DNA from: Spiroplasma endosymbiont of Danaus chrysippus
GTDB taxonomy: Bacteria; Bacillota_I; Bacilli_A; Mycoplasmatales; VBWQ01
DNA: 42,948 nt
Assembly: GCF_902809815.1 (NCBI RefSeq)
Contig: NZ_CADDIL010000002.1
Location: 167,376 to 210,323 of the forward strand
Direction of reading: 5' to 3'
Program-made: the position numbers and the translations under genes
Part shown: one piece after another, positions 30,974 through 41,805 of the stretch
Layout: the number at the start of each line of letters is the position of its first letter
How positions within the stretch are numbered: position 1 is the first letter of the stretch
The notes under the pieces: model-generated
What the model was told of the DNA's origin: nothing
The model's input: only the letters and a program-made list of their open reading frames with translations
Databases searched by the model: none

Positions 30974-31620
30974 AAGCTCATAATCTTATCTGCTAAAACA
31001 ATATGACTTTTTGAAGCAAAAGGATTATATTGATTTTTACCATTTATTGTTCAAATAAAAGCATTATTATCAATAGCTTTAACTTTGTCTATTAAATCAC
31101 TGTCACCTTTACCATCAATAATGATTACAGTTTGATTTAGTTTATATACAAGTTGATTTATTATTGATAATGCTGTTGTAGTTTTCCCTGAACCCGTTGC
31201 ACCAATTAACAAAGTATGTTGGTTTAGTTTTGATTTGACTAAACCAACTTTTTTATTTAGATTTATCAAATTTTGATTTCCTAATTTTTTAAATTCTTTA
31301 ATTTGAGATTTTATTTCATTTTTTAGTTTTCAATTTTTTGGATTTCATTTTTCAAATTTATGATTTCAATAGTAAATAAACATACCTAATACAATAAATG
31401 CACTTACTCATGCACTATTACTTACTACTCATATTGCTGGTAAATTTTTGAATCATTTAAATCAAGTAAAATGAATATTGTAATATCATGTATAAGCAAT
31501 TGCTCCAACACAATCCAAAGCAAACCATAATGCAAGAAAAATTAAACTTCATATCATTGCAAAAATTCAAATTTTATGAAAAATATTTTCTTGTCACTTA
31601 TTTTTTATTCAATTTATCAT
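30974..31620 (-). pseudogene. traG: TraG/VirD4-like conjugation coupling ATPase, N-terminal part
   Basis: About 215 codons from ATG 31620 (AAGGAGTG upstream), then into IS3 (frame stop at 30925). Residues about 15-45 and 60-85 are two membrane helices, very rich in TGA-Trp. Then comes a P-loop: Walker A GATGSGKTT near residue 143 and the strand VIIIDGKGDSD. NPFASKSHIVLADKIM follows, typical of type IV coupling proteins, which hand plasmid DNA to the secretion channel. The gene is broken and probably inactive. Confidence 0.7.
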
Positions 31621-31731
31621 TTTTTTCACTCCTTTTTGACATATGCCTTTATTTCGCTCATATTTGCTGTTTTTAGCGATGTTTTGATTTTGAATACAAA
31701 AACATTCATAATATTTAGTTATTAGACTTTT

Positions 31732-34221
31732 TTATGTATTTCCAACAATTTTTGTTTCATCATCAATTTGTAAAACTTGAATGGGCAATTGTTCTTGTTT
31801 TGAAATCTTAAATCAAAATTTACCTTGATTTGCTTTAGAAAGATAATTTTTAACAGCATCGCTTAATCCACGAGATTGTTGATACATTTGATTTAATGCA
31901 TTTAAGTCTTCAGGTTGCAAACCACCAATTAATCAATATTGAGCACTGTTTAAAATTCCTGTAAATTTCTTTTTGATTGTTTCATTACCACTAAAATCAT
32001 TAATATTTTGTGTAATAATAATTAATGAACCATTATATTTTCTAATGCGCTTCATACTGTGAAATAAAAAGTCTAAAGCTATTGGATTATTTTCGTTAGC
32101 TAACAAGTGTGCTTCATCGACAACAATAATAATTCTTTGTTGATTTTTACTTAAATTTTGTTCATTATAGGTTTTAATGTTTATCATTTCTTTTCCTAAC
32201 AATTGTAAAATCAACATCATTTGGATATTTATTATTTTTTTATTGTTATTTTCTAGTAATTCAATTAAATTAAAACAAACTATATTTTTTTCATTTCATT
32301 GAAATTTAGTGTGACCATTTCAATATTTAGCATATGTGCCTTGTGTTAAAGATGTTAGTTTAGATTTTAAATTTTCAAGTATAAACTGTTGTTGTTTATT
32401 ATTTGAAATTTTTAATTTTTGCTTTATTAATTCAAGTGCATCATTGAAAGTTGAAAAATAGTGATTTTCCAACTTAATAAAATTAGTACTTGGTAAAATT
32501 TTTTTATTCTTATATGTTTCTTTAACTATTTCAATTAGTGAATTCATAATAGTATCATCATCGTTTAATTTAGGAAATAATGTAATAAAGAATGCTTCTA
32601 GTAAAGATAATTGATTATTAAAACTATCTGCATTATCTTCTTCATCATCATTTAATTTAATAATTTCTAAAGGATTAATAACATTACCTAGCGACCCTGA
32701 TGCATTAATCATTTGCCCATTCAAGTTAGTTACTAAAGTTTTAAATTCGTTTTCAGGGTCTAAAACAAATATTTTTGCATTTTGATATGCTTGATTTAAT
32801 AATATTTTTTTAGCAGTAAATGATTTACCACTACCACTTTCACCAAAAATTAATAAATTTTTATTTACTCGTTCTTTAGTTTTCTTAAATAAATCCCAAA
32901 TTACGGGTTTAGCTAAAACTGTTTCAGCAAGTAAAAATCCTTTTTCATCACTTAAGGGCATATCAGGAATAGGAAAACTTGTTGCAAAAGTATCACAAGT
33001 CATATCAATAACACATGATTTTTCTAGTAAATTATAAATAAAGTAAGATGAAATAATTGCTTCAGCTTGTAAAAATGACAATTTATCATATTTTCAATTT
33101 TTATTAATTGCTAAATTTTTTAATTCTTTTTTACTATTTGAAATTATTTTTTTGTTATTAGAAACACATAAAATAAAAATTGAGATTTCTTTTAAAATAT
33201 CAGTATCATCTAAAATTGATTGTTGTTCATTTAGAAATGCTTCTTCATAATTTTTATTTTCAATACGTTGACTTTCAGTTTTAGCATAATTGGAAGTATT
33301 AGTTTTAATTTTATTAATAGCTTCATCAATTCGTTTTTTAGCATCTTTTTTAGTAACTGGATAAATATTTACTACCAGATTACAATTTTCAACACTAAAT
33401 AATTGACTTAATCAAAAGGGTGAAATTTTATTTGGTAAATTAGTCAAACTTCAAATAAAACCTTTTTTATTCATAAAATTTTCTTTAATAGAATTTGATA
33501 AACAAGCAAATTCATAACCTTCAAAACTAAATTTTTGTCAACAATTAATAATTTGTTCATTATTTAAATTAGCAAATTTTAAATTTGAAAAAGCAAGAGT
33601 TTCATTTACCAATTGCAATTGATTTTTGGCTTCAAAAATACTTTTAGCAAATCAAAGTAAATAAACTACTGGTGTTTTTAAATCATGTGAATCATTTAAT
33701 AATTTTAATTGTTTTATTTGTAAATTAATAAATTGTTTATTAACTTTATTGGCTTTTTTTAATTGATTTGTTAAATTATTAATTTGATTTTCAAAATCAT
33801 AATTATTATCAATTTTAATTAGTTTACATGGCAAATTAATTACTTTTAATAAACTACTAAAATCATCTAATATTACTTTTTGTTGCTCTATATTTAATAA
33901 CTGCAAATTTGTTGATTGTAATTGAATTCCTGATAAAAATAAACTTTCTTTTTTGTAATTAAATTGTAAAACTTCAACTGATGAAGTATTAACATAGTGT
34001 GGTTTTACAATTACTTTTCTATTAACAAGTAATTTAGTACTATATTTAATAGCATTAAAAATAGTGTTATAAACTCTTGTTTCATTAGAATTTTTAACCA
34101 AACTTAAACAACCTAGTAAAAACGTAATTGTTGTTGTAATTCATTTTAAAATTAAAATTGGTAATAAATATGCAATTAAAATTGATGTAATTAAAAACAA
34201 AGAGAAAACAACTAAATCAAA
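31732..34221 (-). pseudogene. traE: TraE/VirB4-like conjugation ATPase, 5' end lost to IS256
   Basis: About 829 codons remain, open to the IS256 edge. The first 45 residues hold two hydrophobic helices of the PrgI/TcpE sort, then the VirB4 N-terminal domain. The ATPase domain follows: Walker A FGESGSGKSFTAKK, VLDPENEFK, Walker B IIIVVDEAHLL, and the late TQNINDFSG motif. VirB4-type ATPases power type IV secretion; TraE homologues are known from Spiroplasma plasmids. Only the start is missing, so the loss is probably recent. It reads in the same direction as the TraG-like gene, about 110 bases upstream of it. Confidence 0.8.
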
Positions 34222-35593
34222 GGGAATGTTTAGTAATCTGTGTGACTTACAAAAATAACTATGTTTAATTAATTCTAGTAAATATAATTTATATATCTAG
34301 AAAGAGTGAGTTACAGATGGCTAAAAAAGATAATCTTAATAACAATGATCCAATATCAAAAGCAGTAGATTTATTATTAGAAAATACTGAGGATTTAACA
34401 ACAGTTTTTAAAGAGGGAGGCTTATATAAAGAATTAACTAAACGATTGGTAGAAAAAATATTGAATTCTGAGATGCAAAATTATTTAGGACACGAAAGAA
34501 ATCAACGCAGTAATAATGACAATGTTCGTAATGGTACAACATCAAAAAAATTAATAACTCAACAAGGTAAAATTGAAATTGATGTACCAAGAGATCGTAA
34601 TAGTAATTTTGAACCAGTAATAATCACAAAAAGACAGAGAAGATTTGATGGTTTTGATCAACAAGTTCTTTCACTATATGCAAAAGGTATGACTTTATCA
34701 GATATTAGAATGCAGTTGCAAGAGTTATATGATGGCGCAGATATTAGCGAAAGCGTAATTAGTCAAATTACTGATGATGTCATTGATGATGTCAAAGCAT
34801 GGCAAAATCGTCCATTAGATAGTGTTTATCCAATCATTTATTTTGATTGTATCGTAGTTAAAGTACGTCAGGATAAACGTATTATTAACAAATCAGTTTA
34901 TATAGCTTTAGGAGTTGATTTAGAAGGTAAAAAAGATGTTTTAGGTTTATGAATTAGTGAAAATGAAGGTGCTAAATTCTGATTAAATAATTTTACAGAA
35001 ATGAAAAATCGAGGCTTAAATGATATTCTTATTGCTTGTAGTGATAATTTAACAGGCATGTCAGAGGCAATACAATCAGTTTATCCTAAAACTGAACATC
35101 AATTATGCATAGTTCATCAAATTAGAAATAGCTTAAAATATGTTTCATACAAACATCGAAAGTCTCTAGTTATCGATTTAAAGCCAATTTATACAGCATG
35201 TAGTGAAGAACAAGCAATGCAAGCTTTAGAATCATTTGAAAGTAAATGAAATAAACAATATCCACAAATTGCTAAATCTTGATATAAAAATTGAGAAAAT
35301 TTAATGGTTTTTATTAGTTATCCAGCAGAAATTAAAAGGGTAATTTATACTACAAATGCTATTGAATCTGTTAATAGCCAATTACGAAAAGTTATTAGAA
35401 ATAAAAAAGTTTTTCCTAATGATATGGCAGTTTTTAAAATTTTTTACTTAGCAATTGAAAATATCACAAAAAAATGAACATTGCCTATTCAAAATTGAAA
35501 TACAGCAATTGCTCATTTTATGATAAAATTTGAAGACAGAATTAATCTGAACTAGTACTTTGTAAAACAAAGAAACACAGATTACTAAAAAGC
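34222..35593 (+). mobile_element. IS256-family element, complete copy
   Basis: Left end GGGAATGTTTAGTAATCTGTG at 34222; right end around 35593 with the matching CACAGATTACTAAA. The first seven bases (GGGAATG) are common to all four copies; the outermost bases at the right end are uncertain. No 8-bp target duplication is visible. It cuts the TraE gene. Confidence 0.88.
34317..35555 (+). CDS. IS256-family (mutator) transposase
   Basis: 412 aa, full length, with four TGA-Trp clusters. The mutator-type DDE triad is present: Asp in [10 protein letters not shown] (about residue 178), Asp in [14 protein letters not shown], where the family has G.Da, and Glu in [15 protein letters not shown], the IS256 signature. 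C-terminus [19 protein letters not shown] is intact. ATG 34317 follows GAGTGAG. Probably the active source of copies A, B and the fragment at 41694. Confidence 0.93.
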
Positions 35594-35777
35594 CTCTATT
35601 ATCTGTGATTTTCATTTTATTTAAATTAAAAATTGTATTAAGTAATATACTATTTTCAGTTTTTTCAATAGTTGGAGCAAAATAATTAGATATACCTTTA
35701 TATTTTACTTCTAAGTTTTTATAAAAATGATTCAATATATATTTTATTAAAGAAGATTTTGTTGTGAATTTGAACAA
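35594..35777 (-). pseudogene. coding remnant beside IS256
   Basis: A frame open from about 35777 down to the IS edge encodes about 60 residues (a segment with LIKYILNHFYKNLEVKYKG and NYFAPTIEKTEN) and runs on into the IS. Its 5' end overlaps, in another frame, the last codons of the next gene, so it may be only a chance frame or a shifted remnant. No family recognised. Confidence 0.25.
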
Positions 35778-37162
35778 CTGTTTAAAAAGGGATTATTTAA
35801 TTCTTCACCATTTGCTGATTGTTTATCAAATTTTTTTTCATCAGTTACTTTTTGATCTTGTAATAATGGCATAGTTTCCGTTGAAATTAATGGTGAATGT
35901 GGTGTTTCATTATTTTTTATCTCTAACAACAAATTTTTAATTTCAATATTTTTGGCATTTATTATTTCTTTTATTTCTTTATTTTTATTAATACATCCAA
36001 AACTAAAAACTTTAATAACAAAATTTAAAATTGGATTTATCTTTTTTTTCTCTAACTTGACAATATCACTTTTTAATTTTGTTATTTTTTCTTGTTTTAA
36101 TGATAATTTATCTTCTAAATGTCTTTCTTCTTGTTTTATTTTGTATTCTTCTTCAGTTATGAATATAATAAATGAAGATCCTAGACATGAGTTTATTTCA
36201 TTTATTTTTTCTAATATTTGTTTTTGTTTATTAGATGGATGACTATCAAATTCCGCTTTTGATAAGCAAATTTGTTTTATATCACGTGCAAATAAGATTC
36301 TAGAATAAACATGAGCCTCTATATAATTTCCTTCACTTTTACCATAATTACGATGAGGAACAAATTTTTTTTCATTAGCTTTATTAATTAAACTTTCTAA
36401 ACAATTATATCCAAATAAATCATTTTGACAATATCTTATCAATCTTGGGAAGTGTAAAAAAGTAGATATTTTATCTTTTAATTTCCCACCACTGAATGTA
36501 GGTGGTGAATACGTATCATAAGGACTATATGTACAATTATGTTTTACATAATCTTTTAGTATAATAAAAGATTTTCCATACATAGGAGCTCCACCCATAG
36601 GATTTTCCAAAAAATCTAATGCTGCATAGCAAGGTCTACTTGTTCACTGAAAATTAGCACTTCTTTTTGTTTGATCGCCAGTAGGGGTTGAAAAACGTCC
36701 AAATTTTTCATACTTACTATTATCAAATAATTGATTTAGATAAAATGCAACTTCCTCTATACTTGCTCGACCTACATTATAGTTAGAAATTTCATTTGGT
36801 TTTTCCTTATAAGCAAAACAGTTTAAAACCTCTGGTCATTTATTATTAATATCGTATATTTTTGAAAAATCAAAATTAATTGTTAACCTTGATGATTGTA
36901 ATATTTTAGTAATCTTTTTTAATAAATCTTTTGCATTTTCTTGACTCATCTTGCATTTTTTAGATAATATTTTTAAAGCAGATTCATAATCTTCTTGTTG
37001 AGAGGATTCGCATAGTTCATAAATTTGATGTAAAATTTCACTTCTAAACAATTGACCATAAATCTCTTTTTTTAATCTTTCTTCATCTTTTGAATTATTT
37101 GATGAAGTTGAAGGCAAACCACCATTAATATGTGATAAATCAGATTGTTTGTTATATGCCAT
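35747..37162 (-). CDS. putative effector resembling DUF3626
   Basis: 471 aa from ATG 37162, chosen over 37195 because GAGGAG lies nine bases upstream. No signal peptide. The middle (residues about 165-270) has SRPCYAALDFLENPMGGAPMYG, then a strand with YVKHNCTYSPYDTYSPP and finally GNYIEAHVYSRILFARDIKQI near residue 270. This is the order I recall for DUF3626 (RPxYGALN, FG.C.L.L, C/TFS.GD, YxEAQVHG). Residues about 300-370 form a coiled coil with a hydrophobic Cys-containing patch; the C-terminus is polar. DUF3626 has no firm biochemical role known to me; a toxin or host-directed enzyme is a guess. Shares a leader with the gene at 14356. Confidence 0.55.
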
Positions 37163-37280
37163 AATATTTATCTCCTCTATACTTAAGATGGACATTTGAA
37201 ATCTATTTTATTGGTTTAAGCAATAGAGCATTTCTAATACACCTATTGTATTTTTATGTTTTTTATTTATTAAATACAAT

Positions 37281-37340
37281 AAAAACTCATTTATTTTTAA
37301 ATTAAAATAATGAGTTAAAAAACTAATATTTAGTTTACAC
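37281..37340 (-). promoter_or_regulatory. leader with terminator-like hairpin (copy 2)
   Basis: Minus strand: AACTCATT (37316-37309) pairs with AATGAGTT (37291-37284), then TTTTT, about 120 bases before ATG 37162. Loop and upstream flank are nearly the same as at 14381-14450. Confidence 0.55.
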
Positions 37341-37357
37341 TTAGTTATTTTATTAAA

Positions 37358-37407
37358 TTTTAGAAAAAATACAAGTTATTAATTAAAAAAATGTATTTTT
37401 TCTAAAA
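37358..37407. repeat. 15-bp perfect inverted repeat
   Basis: TTTTAGAAAAAATAC (37358-37372) and GTATTTTTTCTAAAA (37393-37407) with a 20-base AT loop, in the gap 37163-37572 downstream of alaS. It may be the alaS terminator or a protein site. No gene is seen in the rest of the gap. Confidence 0.6.
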
Positions 37408-37572
37408 TTATTATCACTACTATTTTTCTATATTTCATCAATAAGAAATTATAAAAGATTATGCAATTACTGTAATAATGTTATATATGATTGTAAAACA
37501 TTATTGATGTTGAACATATATTATTGTATATCATATAATATTTATATAAATTAATACATATAAGCATTAAGT

Positions 37573-40299
37573 TTAATATATAATTTTATTAATTTCTTTT
37601 TCTGTAATAAACTTATCAATCTTCCCTTGCGCTAAGATTGGGCTACCGCCACCCTTACCATTATATGTTTTTAATATTTTTTGTAAAATATTATTACTTT
37701 GATACTGTTTATTATTATGCAATTCTTTACTTGAAGCAACTAATACTAAATATTCTTGATTATTAATTTTATTAATAAAAATAATAATAATATTTTGATA
37801 TTGATTACGATAATGTTCAATTATTTCTCTTAATGTTTTAATATCTAAATTTTCAAAATTTGCAATTAATAGTTTATAATTATTTTCATTTTTTGGAACT
37901 AAAGTTAAATATTTTTTCACTATCTTCTGACGATTTAATTCTTCAAAATTAATTTGTCATTTTTTAAATAAACCATGTAATTCTAGTAATAACATTTTTC
38001 CTTTTCTTCAATCAGCAGCTACCACTTTTAAATTATTAATAGCATCATATATTTTTTCAATTTCTTCTTCTTGCATACAGTTATCTTTATTTTTTTGATA
38101 TTGAATAAATAAACTATTGCTTTGTTCTTTAATCATCATTATTTGTTGTGTTAAGTATTCATTAATAGTTTTTAATGATGTTAAAGCATGAATTCGATAA
38201 GAACCAGATCCTTTTGATTCAACATTAGTTATTAATAATTGTTCTACTTCTTGTGAATTATAACAATGAGTACCCCCACAAAGTTCAATTGAAAAATCAC
38301 CAAACTTAATTACTCGAACTTTTTCTTCATATTTTTCACCAAAAAAAGCTAAAGCTCCAATTTTGATTGCTTCTTCATATGTACAATAAATAATTTCACA
38401 AGGATATTTACCTTTAATTCATTTACTTACTTGTTGTTCTACACTTGTAATTTGTTCTAAAGTTAACATTTCATAATGACTAAAATCTAATCGTAAATAT
38501 TGATAATTATTAAAACTTCCAGATTGCATAACATGTAAACCTAATAATTTTCTTAAAGCAGCATGTAATAAATGGGTTCCTGAATGATTTTTTCTTGTAT
38601 AAAAACGATGTGAACTATTAATTTGTGCTTCAACAATTTCTGTTTGTGTTAATTCACCTTTTACTTCCACTTGATGAATATGCTGTTTTTGTGGTCCTTG
38701 TTGTACATCAATAACAGAGGCCGTTCCATTTTCTCCTTTGATAATACCATCATCAGATGCTTGCCCTCCCTTTTCTGCATAAAAAGGCGTTTCATTTAAA
38801 ATTAAATAACCTTTTTCATTTTTTAAAAATTTTACCTCATGCTCTGATTTAAACATAAAAACAATATTTGTATTTATTTGTTCTTTATCATAACCAACAA
38901 AGGTTGAAGGAACTTTTAAATTAGTTAGTAATGAGGATTGAATTGTTAATGCTTGATGATTAATTCTTACTTTTCTTGTATTATCTTTACTGTTATCCAA
39001 TAACTTTTGAAAACCTTTTAAATCAACAGTCGCATTTTCTTCATTTGCAATCTCTAATGTTAATTCAATAGGATAACCATAGGTATCAAATAATTTAAAA
39101 GCCGCAGTTGCATCTACTTTTTTATTATCTCTAATAACTTGTAATAATAATTGTTTTCCTGTTATCAATGTTGTTCAAAATTTTAATTCTTCGCTTTTAA
39201 TAATATTAGTTACTAAATCGACTTTTTTATGTAATTCTTGATAATGTTGACCCATAACTTTGATAATAATTGAAACTAACTTAAACAAAAATGGTTCATT
39301 AATATTAAGTTTTTGTCCATATACAACAGCTCTTCTAATCAATCTTCGTAATACATAACCACGATCTTTATTACTAGGAAAAACACCATCACTAATTGCA
39401 AAAACTAAGCAACGAATATGATCAGCAATAATTTTAAATGCAGTATTAATAGTTTTTTGCTTAATTTCTTGTGTAAAATAATTATTAATATCATAACGAA
39501 AATTTGTCAATTTTTCACATTCATGAATAATATTTTCAAATAAATCAGTATCAAAGTTAGTTGGCACATCTTGTAAAATTGCTACTAGTCTTTCTAATCC
39601 TGCACCAGTATCAATATTTTTTCTTGGTAAATCAGTATAATTATTTTTGCCATCATTATTAAATTGTGAAAAAACAATATTTCAAATTTCAATATAACGA
39701 TCATTTTCAATATCATCTTTTAATAATTTAATACCAATATTTTTAGGATCATATTTAATACCACGATCATAATAAATTTCAGTATTAGGACCACAAGGAC
39801 CTTGACCCATATCTCAAAAGTTAGTAGATCTTGTACCTTTAATAATACGTTCTTTTGGTAATTTAATAATATTTAATCATAAATTATATGTTTCTTCATC
39901 TTCATTAAAAACTGTTACATATAATAAATTAGCATCTAAATTTAATCACTTTTTACTAGTTAAAAATTCTCATCCTCAAACAATAGCTTCTTTTTTAAAA
40001 TAATCACCAATTGAAAAATTACCTAACATTTCAAAAAAAGTTTGATGTCTTGCTGTAATACCAATATTTTCAATATCATTAGTTCTAATTGCTTTTTGTG
40101 AATTTGCTAATCTTTTAGCAATTGGGGTTTTTCGTCCATCAAAATATGGTTTTAATGTAGCAACTCCAGAATTAATCCACAATAGTGAAGGATCATCATT
40201 TGGAACAAGTGATGCACTTTCTAAAATGTGATGATCATAACTTTTAAAAAAATTTAATCAAGTTATTCTAACTTTATCTGTTGTTCATTTTATTGACAT
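37573..40299 (-). CDS. alaS: alanyl-tRNA synthetase
   Basis: 908 aa with over a dozen TGA-Trp codons. Charges tRNA(Ala). Class II motifs: [22 protein letters not shown] (motif 2 region, residues about 68-90), [11 protein letters not shown] (motif 3), then the tRNA-recognition helices. The editing domain follows with [12 protein letters not shown] (HxxxH zinc site) and the matching CGGTHC (CxxxH). The C-terminal DHHA1 segment ends with [16 protein letters not shown] 40299 has GAGGAG upstream. Controlled by the T-box leader that precedes it. Confidence 0.96.
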
Positions 40300-40321
40300 A
40301 ATAATTTCTCCTCAAAATAAT

Positions 40322-40480
40322 AAAAATTCCTATCAAAATAGGAACGTTTTTTAACGCGGTACCATCCTAATTCACTTACAAAGTAAATGCACTTAATTAA
40401 TGATTAAAATTGTTAAATTAGGAGCTTCTAATTAATAATGGTTAAGCACTTACACTATTCACTCTCGCTGAAAACTAATT
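40322..40480 (-). promoter_or_regulatory. T-box riboswitch for alaS
   Basis: The leader runs from about 40480 to 40322 on the minus strand. It has an AGCGAGAG-type start, a stem I whose specifier reads GCT (Ala; complement of 40423-40425) in GAAGCTCC, the invariant T-box AGGATGGTACCGCG (about 40368-40354), and a terminator TTCCTAT/ATAGGAA (40327-40344) followed by a T run. Uncharged tRNA(Ala) should favour the antiterminator and let alaS be read. A TATAAT lies just upstream (40493-40488). Confidence 0.92.
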
Positions 40481-40487
40481 ATTATTA

Positions 40488-40493
40488 ATTATA
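40488..40493 (-). promoter_or_regulatory. -10 box of alaS
   Basis: TATAAT on the minus strand, about eight bases before the start of the T-box leader; no convincing -35. Confidence 0.55.
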
Positions 40494-40499
40494 CTTATC

Positions 40500-41175
40500 T
40501 AATTTAGATTAATATAAATATTAATTTCAATTTTAATATTAACCATAAATATTAGTTATTACAAGCAAAAAGATAAAATTATGAAATATTTTTATAAATT
40601 AAAAAGAAAAAAATATTAATTATTAACTTTATAGAATAAAAATTACAAGAAAGATTTTTTCTATTTAATCAAAAATATAATTTAACTGGTATTTTTTTTA
40701 TTGTATATTCATTTTTTCAGATATAAACTTTAGTTAAGATTTGCTTAGAGTAATTTTTAAAAAATAAAATTTATTATTAAATTATATAAAATTAATTCAT
40801 TTAATTCAATATTATTTACTATTTAATATAGTAACTAATTTAATATATTAATGCATTTTTTATATTTTTAAATCTATAATTTTGAACAAAAAAATATTTT
40901 AAGTAAATCTTAAATATAAAAAATAAAAATGATAATTAATTGAAATTTTACAATTAAATCTAGCATTAAAAATTTTATTAATTTATTAAAATTAATCTTT
41001 GTAAAAACAATAACTATTAAATTACTATTCATTTTTTTAAAATGAAATTTTAAACAACTCAATTTATTTATTATTTCAAAAAACAAAAAAATAATTTAAT
41101 TTCTACTCTAAATTTGTGTTTTATTAACATATTACTATAAAAGAAGTCCAAAAATAAATCAAATTAATAAATAAA
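40500..41175. other. long AT-rich gene-free stretch
   Basis: About 680 bases of nearly pure A/T with no frame beyond short runs on either strand and no clear hairpin or tandem repeat. Possibly a decayed region; it must include the promoter of the gene at 41191, for which no good hexamers were found. Confidence 0.5.
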
Positions 41176-41190
41176 AAGGAGACAAATTTT

Positions 41191-41693
41191 ATGTCAAGTA
41201 AACTAAATAATAATGAAATAGATAATACAATAAATGAATTTGAAGAAACTAAAGAGGAAGAAAAAGAAGAAGAAACTGAAGAAGAAGAAATTGAAGAAAT
41301 AAAAACTAATTCAGACACAATAGAAAATATTGAAGATCATATTGAAGAAAAAGAAGCATTTGAAAAACAAATACAAAATATTAAAGATCAAATAAATAAA
41401 TTAATTGAAGAAGAAAAAAATAGAGTTCATTTAATCAATTGTCAAGATCTATTAAAACAATTAAATGATATAAAAGATTCAATAAAAAATAATTATGTAA
41501 TGATAGAAAAACTTAATCAAAAAAATAATAATGATAAATCAAAACAAGAGTTTGATGAAACAATACAACAAGAAATCAAACAATTATTACAAATATTAGT
41601 GGAAAATGAAAATACTATTAATGAATACCAAAAGAAAATTGAAAACCTTAAAAATAATAAAAATAATTGTGATAAAGAAAATAAAGGAATTTT
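41191..41693 (+). pseudogene. acidic coiled-coil protein, 3' end lost to IS256
   Basis: About 168 codons from ATG 41191 (AAAAAGGAGAC upstream) to the IS256 edge; the frame then adds 11 IS-encoded residues. Residues 15-40 are almost all Glu, followed by long heptad-like helices (about 50-165). No signal peptide or membrane segment. The uninterrupted Glu tract and coiled coil suggest a structural or surface-associated intracellular protein; family unknown. Confidence 0.6.
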
Positions 41694-41805
41694 GGGAATG
41701 TTTAGTAATCTGTGTGACTTACAAAAATAACTATGTTTAATTAATTCTAGTAAATATAATTTATATATCTAGAAAGAGTCAGTTACAGATGGCTAAAAAA
41801 GATAA
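41694..41805 (+). mobile_element. IS256-family element, 5' scrap
   Basis: Left inverted repeat, leader and only the first five codons of the transposase (Met-Ala-Lys-Lys-Asp), cut by IS3 copy 4. One base differs from the other copies in the leader (GAGTCAG for GAGTGAG). Confidence 0.9.
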
